Source: Kriegella sp963975415 | GTDB taxonomy: Bacteria > Bacteroidota > Bacteroidia > Flavobacteriales > Flavobacteriaceae | Reading direction: 5' to 3' | Length of the DNA stretch: 64,000 nucleotides | Assembly: GCF_963975415.1 (NCBI RefSeq) | Contig: NZ_CAXBGN010000012.1 | Coordinates: 62,001 to 126,000 of the forward strand | Shown here: positions 53,697 to 62,195 of the stretch, one piece after another | Numbering within the stretch: the stretch's first letter is position 1 | Layout of the letters: every line of letters begins with the position of its first letter | Notes under the pieces: model-generated | The model's input: the letters and a program-made list of their open reading frames with translations, nothing else | Told to the model about the DNA's origin: nothing | Databases searched by the model: none | Position numbers and translations under genes: made by a program

Positions 53697-56692
53697 GCCT
53701 AAACGAACATACCGCCCAAAATGCTGCCATAGTTTGGTTACAAGAACTAGGCTATAATCATATACCCGGCAATGCCCTAGACCGTGACCTTAAAAAAGTA
53801 GTGCTAGAAAATGAATTAAATACTTTTCTAAAAAACACCTACCCAGCCGTACCAGAAACGGCACGTAACGAAGCTTTTGCCCAATTTACCCAACATGAGG
53901 GTATGGAGGTCGCCTACCGTAACCAAGATTTTCACCGCAAACTTACCCAAGGGATAGACATTGCTTGGAAAGATGCACAGGGCAATGAAAAGGCAAAGCA
54001 CCTCTACCCTATTGATTATGCTCATCCAGAAAAGAATAGTTTTATAGTTTCAGACGAAGTCAGTATCGTTGGCAAAAATAGCCGCCGTACTGATCTTCTT
54101 ATTTTCATCAATGGGTTGCCGCTTATTGTCTTTGAATTTAAAAATCCGTTTGACTCTACCGTGGGGGTTGATAATGCCCATAGACAACTACATAACTATG
54201 TACTGGATATTCCACAGTTATTCGATTATAATGCTATATGTATAGCATCAGACGGTCTGGAGGCTTTACACGGTATGTATTCATCCGCCTTAGAATGGTT
54301 CGCTCCATGGAAAAGTTTAGATGGAGATGATACCGAGCAAAAAGCAGAGTTGCAATTAGAAACGTTATTGCATGGGCTATTCCCAAAAAAGACGCTATTA
54401 GATTATTTACAACATTTCATCTTTCATGAAGACCATAACGGTAAGATTATAAAGAAAGGCGCAAAGTACCACCAATATTGGGGTATAAGCCGTGCCGTAG
54501 AAAGTAGTCTAAAGAACATAAAACCAAACGGAGATGGACGATTAGGTGTTATTTGGCATACCCAGGGTTCTGGCAAGAGTATTAGTATGGCAATACTAAC
54601 AGGTATTCTACGCCAGCGACCAGAATTGAAGAATCCAACAATTGTAATACAAGTAGATCGATCAGATCTTGATCAACAGCTCTATGAAAATTTTGTGCTC
54701 GCCAAAGATTTGGTAGGTGATGTTCAGCATGCCGAAAGTACCGACGACCTAAGAAGATTATTAAGCTCTGATGGTGGTGGCGTTATTTTTACGACTATTG
54801 AGAAATTTAGGTTGAAAGATTTAGAAAACGGCAAAGAAACTCAACACCCCATTTTGAGTGAACGCTATAATCTCATTGTTATGGCAGATGAGGCACACCG
54901 AACCCAATATGGTTTTGAAAGTGGTGGTTTTGCACAGAACATTCGCCGTGCATTACCGAATGCCTCATTCATAGGTTTTACAGGTACACCCGTAGATGGC
55001 AAAGATGCAGATACTGAGCAAGTTTTTGGTCCCACCATTCACACCTATGATATTAAACAAGCAGTAGAAGATGGTGCCACGGTACCAATCTACTACGAAC
55101 CAAAAATGGTACCGCTTAACATAAAAGCAAAATACACCCAAGAACTAGAAGAAGTTGAAGAACAAGCAGAAGATACTACCGTTGGCGTTTGGGCAGCCGT
55201 TGAAGATGCTGCAGGCTCGGAAGACCGTGTTAAGACAGTTGCTAAAGATATTCTAACACATTTCAAAGCACGTACTAAAACTTTAGACGGCAAGGCAATG
55301 GTTGTTTGTATGAGTCGCCGTAATTGCGTTAAAATGTACGATGCCTTATCTGCTCTAAATGATTGCCCAGAAATTGCAGTAATCATGACGAGCAGTCCTG
55401 GAAAAGACCCCGTGAGTTGGAATACCCATATGCGGACCAAAGATGCCATGGAAGCGGTAAAGTCAAGATTCAAGAATCCTGAAGACCCTCTGAAAATGGT
55501 AATCGTGAGAGATATGTGGCTCACTGGTTTTGATGCACCCTGCGCACACACCATGTATGTGGATAAGATTATGAAAGGTCATAACCTGATGCAAGCCATT
55601 GCACGAGTCAACCGTGTTTTTGAAGGAAAACCAAATGGACTGGTAGTTGATTTCATTGGCATATCAGGCTTTTTAGCAGAAGCCACTAAAAAATACACAG
55701 GCAGCGGTGGGGCAGGAAAACCTACTCTAGATTTAGATGCTGCAGTAGAATTGTGTTTGGAACAACTGAGTATAGTTAAATCTTTAGTTGGCGGTTTTGA
55801 ATTGGATGTTATTAATGAAATGCCGGCAACAGATAAAATGAAATGGACCACCACCGTCCTAAATGGGTTATTAAAAGATGATTCTACAACAGAAGGTTTT
55901 CTAAAAGAGGAACGTAAGTTGAGTGAGTTGATGGCTATGACCAATTCAGACGAACGGATTTGGGAGATTCAAGAAGATGTAGCTATTATTCAAAAATTCA
56001 GAGAACAGATACGTAAAATAAAATACCCTCCAGGAGCGCAGCGTACAAAAAATGACCGTATTAAAGATCTTATAAGCAAGTCATTGGAATCGCAAGCTAT
56101 TGTAGACTTGGCTGCCATGTACAATTTAGATAAGATTGATATTTCTATCGTAGATGATTCTTTCCAAGCCATTGTAAAAGACAAGGGTGGAGAAAATATT
56201 AAAATAGAGTTGCTACGCCGTATCATTAATGATGAGTTAAAAGTACGGATGAGCAAAAACATTAAAAAAGGAAGAAAGCTCAAAGACGAACTTGAAAAAG
56301 TTTTGGGCAAATACCATAAGAACAGTTTAGACTCCATTGCAGCAATAAAGCACTTATTGGATATAGCCGATGAGTTCAAGAAAGATGATATACGTACCAA
56401 AGAGCTAGGGTTATCAAACGATGAATTGGCATTCTACGACTTACTTTCTGAAAACAGCGCCATACTCAATGAAAGCGGACCAATTCAAGACTTGGTACAC
56501 ACTGTAGTAGAATCCGTTAAAAAAAACCTTCAATTAGATTGGACCAAAAAAGAAAATGCCAAAGCAGCCATACGTTTAGCAGTTAAAAAAGAGTTGCGTG
56601 GCAAAGTACCCTTCTCTGAATTAGATAAGCTTTTAAAAGAAGTAATAGAACAAGCCGAAGGGCAATATAGCGAATGGCCGTTGTTAGGATAG
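53693..56692 (+). CDS. hsdR: Type I restriction-modification system, endonuclease/translocase HsdR
   Basis: A protein of 999 aa. The N-terminal nuclease motif is RRTDLLIFINGLPLIVFEFK (about 131-150, D and ExK). The helicase part has TQGSGKS (Walker A, about 290), VMADEAHRTQYG (DEAH, about 397), FIGFTGTPVDG and MQAIARVNRVFEGKPNGLVV. All motifs look intact, so the restriction system should be active. A long C-terminal helical domain binds HsdM/HsdS. Confidence 0.96.
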   Translation: MSLNEHTAQNAAIVWLQELGYNHIPGNALDRDLKKVVLENELNTFLKNTYPAVPETARNEAFAQFTQHEGMEVAYRNQDFHRKLTQGIDIAWKDAQGNEKAKHLYPIDYAHPEKNSFIVSDEVSIVGKNSRRTDLLIFINGLPLIVFEFKNPFDSTVGVDNAHRQLHNYVLDIPQLFDYNAICIASDGLEALHGMYSSALEWFAPWKSLDGDDTEQKAELQLETLLHGLFPKKTLLDYLQHFIFHEDHNGKIIKKGAKYHQYWGISRAVESSLKNIKPNGDGRLGVIWHTQGSGKSISMAILTGILRQRPELKNPTIVIQVDRSDLDQQLYENFVLAKDLVGDVQHAESTDDLRRLLSSDGGGVIFTTIEKFRLKDLENGKETQHPILSERYNLIVMADEAHRTQYGFESGGFAQNIRRALPNASFIGFTGTPVDGKDADTEQVFGPTIHTYDIKQAVEDGATVPIYYEPKMVPLNIKAKYTQELEEVEEQAEDTTVGVWAAVEDAAGSEDRVKTVAKDILTHFKARTKTLDGKAMVVCMSRRNCVKMYDALSALNDCPEIAVIMTSSPGKDPVSWNTHMRTKDAMEAVKSRFKNPEDPLKMVIVRDMWLTGFDAPCAHTMYVDKIMKGHNLMQAIARVNRVFEGKPNGLVVDFIGISGFLAEATKKYTGSGGAGKPTLDLDAAVELCLEQLSIVKSLVGGFELDVINEMPATDKMKWTTTVLNGLLKDDSTTEGFLKEERKLSELMAMTNSDERIWEIQEDVAIIQKFREQIRKIKYPPGAQRTKNDRIKDLISKSLESQAIVDLAAMYNLDKIDISIVDDSFQAIVKDKGGENIKIELLRRIINDELKVRMSKNIKKGRKLKDELEKVLGKYHKNSLDSIAAIKHLLDIADEFKKDDIRTKELGLSNDELAFYDLLSENSAILNESGPIQDLVHTVVESVKKNLQLDWTKKENAKAAIRLAVKKELRGKVPFSELDKLLKEVIEQAEGQYSEWPLLG

Positions 56693-56745
56693 ATAAAACA
56701 TTGATTAGGACACCATGTCGTAATTCGTAAAGTTCAAACAAAAGA
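56693..56745. repeat. Dispersed repeat, copy 1
   Basis: TTAGGACACCATGTCGTAAT followed by TCGTAAAGTTCAAACAAA directly after the hsdR stop. Further full or partial copies lie at 59243-59285, 59500-59625, 60555-60585, 61450-61470, 62128-62150 and 63524-63600. The rest of the 244-base gap up to the PIN gene holds CTGGGC/GCCCAG-type inverted words but no gene. Confidence 0.8.
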
Positions 56746-56936
56746 TAGAAAACAGCTGGGCTGGCCCAGAGCTATGTTGCTTAATCAGTTGGAGAAAGCG
56801 GGTTGTTCAATCTGACAAAGCTCAACAATCACAACCAGTATCGTGCGAAATCGAAAACTCATATTTTTGAGTGAATGTAGCCCAGCGGAAAGAAGGAAAA
56901 TACATATGAACCGGAGTTTTGGAAACCTAATGGCGT

Positions 56937-57554
56937 TTATTCTGCTACTTTGTTCTTTACTAAGATTGCAATATGCTTATCGAGCAAAGTCTTGCTCATC
57001 GTTATAATCTTGACATTTTCAACCCAAAAATCTTTATCGTCAGTAACTAAAAAATAGTCTTTCTTTTTGCAAAGGTTGTAGTAATAATAATCGTTAAAAT
57101 CTAGACTTGTAGGTGGATTACTTAAAACATGCTTAAATTTAAATGAGGATCCAAATTCATCATTAATCAGGTCTATTGAAGCATTATAACTTTTCAAATC
57201 ATCACATATCAGATTATAAGCAACTCTATAGTCTAATGAGGGTCTGTAAACATTTTTATAATAGGATGCATCAGGTTTAAATAAGGGTTGAGTCTTTTGG
57301 ATTTTGCCCACATGCTTTTGATAATGGACTTCTCTTATTATTCTGTTAATGACTTCCGAAACAACTAGCGCTGGTACAACAATACGCGTTTTTGTATTCT
57401 TAATTATTTCAGCAAAAAGTTCCAGATAGGCTCTGTCTTTAAAAGACGAATTATTCTTTGGAGACAATATTTTTAGCCAAATATTGGCATCTAAAAAATA
57501 ACTTTCCTGATTTTGTACTTGATGGGAGTTTGCCTTAAAGTAGGTATAAGACAT
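56937..57554 (-). CDS. PIN-domain RNase-like protein
   Basis: A protein of 205 aa. The PIN acidic set is visible: YFLDANIWLKIL (D22), VVSEVINRI (E67), SLDFNDYYYYNLCKK (D152, D155) and FLVTDDKDFW (D172, D173, D175). PIN proteins cut RNA, most often as toxins. It is the last gene of a three-gene operon, two bases after the STAS-like gene. The usual small DNA-binding antitoxin is missing; the STAS/GHKL pair may take its place. Confidence 0.85.
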   Translation of the reverse strand: MSYTYFKANSHQVQNQESYFLDANIWLKILSPKNNSSFKDRAYLELFAEIIKNTKTRIVVPALVVSEVINRIIREVHYQKHVGKIQKTQPLFKPDASYYKNVYRPSLDYRVAYNLICDDLKSYNASIDLINDEFGSSFKFKHVLSNPPTSLDFNDYYYYNLCKKKDYFLVTDDKDFWVENVKIITMSKTLLDKHIAILVKNKVAE

Positions 57555-57556
57555 AT

Positions 57557-57880
57557 TTACATTGAAAGAAGTGCGTTATCCACAAGGTTATCGTAATCAT
57601 CGCCTAATAAGGCGTTTTCAATTATGTCATCTACTTTGTGAGCAAACATTTCTTTTCCTTCTGGATACTCAAATTGAAGCTCATGAATAGTTTTACTATT
57701 CATGGTTGCAAATCTACCTATGCTTTCATTTAAAAATAAAGTTGAAATAAGCCTAACACCCGCAAATGAAATAGTAATTTCAGAAGGTTTTTTTGTTTTA
57801 ATAACCTCAAAAAGTGCAACACCATCCGTAAGGTTAGTTGCTAAATCTGATTTTATAATATCTAAAACGCTGATATTCAT
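57557..57880 (-). CDS. STAS-like DUF4325 protein
   Basis: A protein of 107 aa. The strand-turn-helix ITISFAGVRLISTLFLNESI (35-54) is the STAS-like DUF4325 core, where the position of the phosphorylatable Ser of anti-anti-sigma factors is held by S46/T47. It is coded between the GHKL ATPase and the PIN protein. In partner switching, a GHKL kinase phosphorylates a STAS protein to control what that protein binds. Confidence 0.82.
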   Translation of the reverse strand: MNISVLDIIKSDLATNLTDGVALFEVIKTKKPSEITISFAGVRLISTLFLNESIGRFATMNSKTIHELQFEYPEGKEMFAHKVDDIIENALLGDDYDNLVDNALLSM

Positions 57881-57930
57881 GGATTAAATAGAATTAACAC
57901 CCCTTTATAAGGGATTGCAAATATACTTAA

Positions 57931-58770
57931 CTAACGCTTGAAAAACAAGTTTAATATAGACCCTGTATAAGGATTTGGAAAATTGAACTTTTTCAACACT
58001 GCATTTTCCAAGTCTAAACTCCAAAAAGTATCACCAGATATAATTTGGATATTGCCATTAGTTCTGTTAAAATATGAATTTAAGTCAAATAAACCTAATC
58101 CGCCGGGGGCTCCTTCTCTTGTAGTGTTTCTTTTTTCTAGTGCCCATTTTATAGCATCATAACTATTATTTACTTCTCCTTTTGTCTTAACTTCAATAGC
58201 TGGAAGAAAACCAACGCCTAAATCTACCATTGAGAAAGCTAAAAACCCCTGCTTCGGATAATACTGCCCACATACATAAAAAGGTTCCGTTGATTTTGAG
58301 TGTTCTTGGATATTACAATAAACCTCAATTAAAGATTGCATTATACTGTCTTTTTCTTCAACCTCTAGACTTGGCATTCCCCGATGATCAAATAGTTCAT
58401 TTTCAACGTAATCAACGAAACTAGCTTTATCATTTAGGTCAAAACTTCTAAATGAAACCGTGGATTCCTGTAAATCATGTATAGCATCTTCTGATCTAAG
58501 AAAACCATTTCTAAATAAAACATTAAAATGTTCTTCTAAAAACTTCAAGTCAGTTGAAAAATCTAAGTTATTCTCTTTTTTTAGTTTGGCTAAAATACTA
58601 CCAAACAAAGCGCTTAAATTAGCATCAAACCAATCTAAATGGTAAAAATCTATGTAGATAGTTTCATTATAATACTGTGAAGCTTCTTTGTGAAAATCAA
58701 ATAACTTTTTAATCCCTGAAAAGTTTGTACTCACGTTGTGCTTTATGCATAATACTATTTTACCTTCCAT
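57931..58770 (-). CDS. STAS-like/GHKL ATPase fusion (anti-sigma-factor-like)
   Basis: A protein of 279 aa. The first 100 residues look like a second STAS-like fold (ETIYIDFYHLDWFDANLSAL). The C-terminal part is a GHKL ATPase: N box SLIEVYCNIQEHS (E149, N153, H157), G1 box MVDLGVGF (183-188) and G2 box APGGLGLF (about 221-228). There are no TM helices and no histidine phospho-acceptor domain, as in RsbW/SpoIIAB-type serine kinases. It lies 50 bases upstream of the DUF4325 gene and is probably first in the operon. Confidence 0.85.
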   Translation of the reverse strand: MEGKIVLCIKHNVSTNFSGIKKLFDFHKEASQYYNETIYIDFYHLDWFDANLSALFGSILAKLKKENNLDFSTDLKFLEEHFNVLFRNGFLRSEDAIHDLQESTVSFRSFDLNDKASFVDYVENELFDHRGMPSLEVEEKDSIMQSLIEVYCNIQEHSKSTEPFYVCGQYYPKQGFLAFSMVDLGVGFLPAIEVKTKGEVNNSYDAIKWALEKRNTTREGAPGGLGLFDLNSYFNRTNGNIQIISGDTFWSLDLENAVLKKFNFPNPYTGSILNLFFKR

Positions 58771-59296
58771 AAATTTTATCTAAGGACAATCCTTTTTTTA
58801 TTTAACCATCAACCTCGTTTATAAAGGTTTTGAGAAATCCATGATTTTTATAGGAACCCGATTGCTAATAGACTCACACTACAAAACACTAAGTTATTTT
58901 TGTAACGTATCAAGATGTAGTTTATATCCATTATACTTTTTAGAAGTTTGTTAATAGTAAAATCGAAAGTTACGAAACCAACATTGAATTTTTGTTATTA
59001 CCTCAAGAATTTGAAATTATAGATAGTATTAATTTTTTTTCAAAAACAAATATCCTACTCTAAGCGGCTCTTTAAAAGCAAAGGTCTCTTCTTCCTAGGT
59101 TTTTATTCAAAAAAGAGATTCCAATAGTTGATGTGTTAAAACCAACTTGGAGATGATAATAGTGATTGACTCTTTACAAATAGCACCTTTTGTAAAGAGT
59201 TTATTGTTTTAGGTGATTTTTAGTATATTACTTAAAGGTTTAGATAAAGGATAAGTTAGGACACCACGTCGTTAATCATAACCATCAAATTAAAGA
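58771..59296. other. Gene-free stretch with a hairpin and a dispersed-repeat copy
   Basis: No reading frame of note in 526 bases. It should hold the promoter of the minus-strand trio at its left end. CTCTTTACAAA (59170-59180) pairs with TTTGTAAAGAG (59189-59199), a terminator-like hairpin. A second copy of the repeat (GTTAGGACACCACGTCG) lies at 59251-59267, just before the next gene. Confidence 0.6.
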
Positions 59297-59500
59297 ATGG
59301 AAAACTTAAAGAAAGAACAAATTCGATTAAAGGAATACGGCGAATCAGTTTTCGAGGATAAAACTAACTTTGAAAAGTGGTTAAAGACAAAGTCAAAAGC
59401 CTTGGGCGGGATAACCCCTGAATCACTTTTAAAGAGTGCAAGAGGCGTACAGAAGGTTATGTATGCTTTAGGAAGAATTGAACACGGTATCTTGGCTTAA
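59297..59500 (+). CDS. Orphan ParS/MbcA-type antitoxin C-terminal domain (DUF2384)
   Basis: A protein of 67 aa. FEKWLKTKSKALGGITPESL and ALGRIEHGILA are the toxin-binding half of MbcA/ParS/Xre antitoxins, which normally follows an Xre helix-turn-helix of about 70-90 residues. That DNA-binding half is absent here and no RES or similar toxin gene is next to it. It is either a remnant or a free-standing toxin neutraliser. Confidence 0.82.
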   Translation: MENLKKEQIRLKEYGESVFEDKTNFEKWLKTKSKALGGITPESLLKSARGVQKVMYALGRIEHGILA

Positions 59501-59625
59501 AGTTCAAATAAAGCAAGAGTTAGGACACCATGTCGTAATTCGTAAAGTTCAAATAAAGGATTATTTAATATCCTTGGTTACATACTTTTCTATTAATTCT
59601 TACCTTGAACTTTATAAAAGATATA
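59500..59625. repeat. Dispersed repeat, fullest copy
   Basis: It reads AAAGTTCAAATAAAG, GTTAGGACACCATGTCG, a second AAAGTTCAAATAAAGGATT, and ends in TTGAACTTTATAAA. The second unit is bounded by the inverted pair TAAAGTTCAA and TTGAACTTTA, with AAGGAT/ATCCTT inside, so it can fold into a double hairpin of about 70 bases. Confidence 0.8.
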
Positions 59626-59641
59626 TATAACCTATATCTCA

Positions 59642-59689
59642 TACTGGCAGGATAAATAACATATGTTATTTATTTAATTGTTGCCAGTA
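59642..59689. repeat. Long palindrome before the two-TM gene
   Basis: TACTGGCA (59642-59649) and TGCCAGTA (59682-59689) enclose a perfect 22-base palindrome centred on CATATG (59652-59673). The same TACTGGCAAC word recurs just after the gene (60401-60410). Confidence 0.85.
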
Positions 59690-59709
59690 ATATAAACCAA
59701 CATCCGTAA

Positions 59710-60396
59710 ATGCAGAAATTTTTTAATATAATAATTATAATCTTTTCAATAATCCTCTGTCTGTTGTCATTAATAGCATTTCTATTTATTCATTTAGATT
59801 TAGCCAAAAGAGAGTTTCAAATTGACCTTCAAGGAATAAATAATTATTTTGAATCACTAACTCAATTTAAAGAACTTTTTGCAGGAACAATAACACTAAT
59901 ACTTGCATATTATGGATTGCAAAGGTTAAAAATGGCTGAAAAAGCAAATAGAGATAAAGTTAAGTTTGACCGATTTGCTGATTGGAAAAGCATAACTGAA
60001 TTGAGAATGAATGATTTAAGAGAAAAAAATAAACTTTTTGTTAGAGAATTTAGCAGATTGCGTTATAACCTTTATAATGACATATATGAAAACAATATGT
60101 CGATAAATAATAAAGCAGAACTGGACTCAATTTATGACAAACATTTTCAGGATATCACACGGACTTTTGAGGAAAGTAACGAAAATTACAGAAATATGGG
60201 TGGTGTCTATCGAAATGAAAATTCCACTTATTTTTTTGACGATTTTTACTTCGTTTTTATTGGATGTGTAGATAATTTTTATTTTCAAATTTATCAAGAC
60301 ATTCGGAATAAATATATGGCAAGTTTAGACCCAGAAAGATTGATAGGAGAAGAATTGCACGACAGAGCCTATACTCGACACACAGGAATAATATAA
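59710..60396 (+). CDS. Two-TM protein with a soluble C-terminal domain
   Basis: A protein of 228 aa. Two N-terminal TM helices (about 5-28 IIIIIFSIILCLLSLIAFLF, and 52-68 LFAGTITLILAYYGL) are followed by a charged, aromatic-rich cytoplasmic domain (FADWKSITELRMNDLREKNK, FDDFYFVFIGCVDNFYFQIY). No family recognised. It is carried alone between two palindromic segments in an accessory region that also holds restriction and toxin-like genes. A membrane effector is possible but not shown. Confidence 0.75.
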   Translation: MQKFFNIIIIIFSIILCLLSLIAFLFIHLDLAKREFQIDLQGINNYFESLTQFKELFAGTITLILAYYGLQRLKMAEKANRDKVKFDRFADWKSITELRMNDLREKNKLFVREFSRLRYNLYNDIYENNMSINNKAELDSIYDKHFQDITRTFEESNENYRNMGGVYRNENSTYFFDDFYFVFIGCVDNFYFQIYQDIRNKYMASLDPERLIGEELHDRAYTRHTGII

Positions 60397-60400
60397 ATAC

Positions 60401-60585
60401 TACTGGCAACAATTTACTGAGAATCAAACTTAAGACGTGTATAATTCATTACTAGTTATAGCCTACTTACGAAAGTCCTCGCGGACTTTCTATCTCTAAT
60501 TTATTTGCTAACTTTATTGTTTTAACACGCAACGAAATCATACACAAAACCGTTATCAAAGTTCAAATAAAGGATTGTTTAGAAT
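60401..60585. repeat. Imperfect palindrome after the two-TM gene (cassette-end-like)
   Basis: After TACTGGCAAC, bases from GACGTGTATAATTCATTAC to GCAACGAAATCATACACAAA form an imperfect palindrome of about 120 bases (GTGTAT...ATACAC ends). A perfect hairpin GAAAGTCC-TCGC-GGACTTTC (60471-60490) lies inside. A copy of AAAGTTCAAATAAAGGATT follows. The shape recalls integron attC sites, but core motifs do not match well. I have the impression that close relatives occur between accessory genes of other Flavobacteriaceae. Confidence 0.6.
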
Positions 60586-60683
60586 AGGTAAATACGCGCT
60601 TTTCTAATATTTCTTAACTTGAGGATATAAAAGATGTATGCACTATGACCCTAATTTGCAAGTAATTTGAAAACCAGCCAATA

Positions 60684-61424
60684 ATGTCAGTAAGTAGCTA
60701 TCAAAATAAAGTAAACCAAACAAATTCTCATATTGCCGATTTAATGAAAAGGCAGGTTACTGAAAGGAAAAAAGAAGTTGATTTGAATTCTAAAATCAAT
60801 GATTTATCTAAAAAAGCTTTTTCATTAAAAAACCTTGCTACATTTCAAAGCTATCAAAGACAAATAGATACTAAATCTAAAGAATTAATTCGTGTAAGTG
60901 CTAAAGTTGCCGACTTTGAAAAAAAGCTGGCCGATAAACGAAAAGAGTTGTCCCGAAATCAGGATTCTTTGACAAAAGCCATAGATACTGCAACTAAAAA
61001 GAGACAAAGTAAGGAACTGAATTTTTTAAAGGAAAAAGAGAAAATTAATCGTTCAGAATTGAGCAATATTCGGAATCTAAACTCTGAAATTCTACGCCAG
61101 CAAAATATATTTGAAAATTACCAAGTTCCAGAAAATCTATTAACGGATGACGATGTTGACTACTCTCTAAAGGAACTCACAGAACTTCACGACCGAATTA
61201 ACTCTGTGTTGGAGAAACTTGAAAAACTTGGTTATGGACAAGAAATAATATTTGATGAAATTGAGGAACTAAAATCAAAAAGTAAAAAAATTAGTAAAAA
61301 AGATTTGAAAATGATGCTTATCGGGAAGATTGTAAGTTTTGGAATGGGAAAAATCGACACGGATTTAGCTGCTCAAATATTTGAAGAAATTACGAGTGTG
61401 GATTTAACTAAACTAGGGGCTTAA
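60684..61424 (+). CDS. Long coiled-coil protein
   Basis: A protein of 246 aa. Residues 1-130 are heptad-rich and highly charged (MKRQVTERKKEVDLNSKIND, KVADFEKKLADKRKELSR). A second helical stretch follows (LHDRINSVLEKLEKLGYGQE) and a short C-terminal domain ending SVDLTKLGA. The N-terminal half resembles coiled coils found in front of TIR or other effector domains in bacterial defence proteins, but no effector domain is present here. That comparison is from memory. Confidence 0.72.
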   Translation: MSVSSYQNKVNQTNSHIADLMKRQVTERKKEVDLNSKINDLSKKAFSLKNLATFQSYQRQIDTKSKELIRVSAKVADFEKKLADKRKELSRNQDSLTKAIDTATKKRQSKELNFLKEKEKINRSELSNIRNLNSEILRQQNIFENYQVPENLLTDDDVDYSLKELTELHDRINSVLEKLEKLGYGQEIIFDEIEELKSKSKKISKKDLKMMLIGKIVSFGMGKIDTDLAAQIFEEITSVDLTKLGA

Positions 61425-61483
61425 TCACACAACTATTCGTACCGAGTTATGGTGAAGGTTCAAATTAAGGATAGCTAATTCCA

Positions 61484-61981
61484 TTATTGTAAAATTTCCC
61501 CTCGTATAAAGCCTTTAAACTGCCCATCGGAAATTGTAAGTGTACTATCTTTTATTTCAGGATTAGCTAGCATAGTCGCTCTTAGGGGCATTTTAAAACC
61601 ACCTTCAATATATCTGTTTCCTTCCTCATAAGTTGAGATGGTAAATATACCATTTGAGCCATCTTCAATGGCGTATTGACTTATCAAAACATCACCGCCC
61701 AAAGTATTGTAGTAAATACCATCGAGGTCATTCAAGATATAGGATCCGATCCCGTCAAATTTTATTTTGGCGACCAATACACCATTATCCAGACCGTTCC
61801 CGACCGCTAAAAAGATAAGTGTGTCACTAGCAGTCAAAACGATTTCGGTGGATCCTTGCCATGTAATATCGGCTCTTTGGGCAATGAAATAGTTATTCGG
61901 AAAAGAAGGTTCCCCATCATCGTTTTTGTTGCAGGCCAAGAATAAGACGAATATTAAAAGCAAGACGGATTTAGTTTGCAT
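61484..61981 (-). CDS. Small lipoprotein (DUF6252-like)
   Basis: A protein of 165 aa with lipobox FVLFLAC (Cys 17). A beta-rich body follows (FIAQRADITWQGSTEIVLTA, GIGSYILNDLDGIYYNTLGG), of the kind annotated as DUF6252 in Bacteroidota. Function unknown. It is oppositely oriented to both neighbours and has repeat copies on each side. Confidence 0.72.
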   Translation of the reverse strand: MQTKSVLLLIFVLFLACNKNDDGEPSFPNNYFIAQRADITWQGSTEIVLTASDTLIFLAVGNGLDNGVLVAKIKFDGIGSYILNDLDGIYYNTLGGDVLISQYAIEDGSNGIFTISTYEEGNRYIEGGFKMPLRATMLANPEIKDSTLTISDGQFKGFIRGEILQ

Positions 61982-62195
61982 AAAAGGTATTTTAGAAGAG
62001 ATGTCAATTATTGAAAACGTTGCGTTACCAATTTAAAAAATAGACTCAAAGGTCATTTGTAACAAAAAGCTTTAAATAAAAAACCGCCTTCCCATGCTTG
62101 ACGAAATTTCGTAAATTTAGAAGGAAAAAGTTCAAATAAACGCTGAGTTGTAATAACCTGTCATAAACAGTGAAATATTATAAGACGATAACGAA

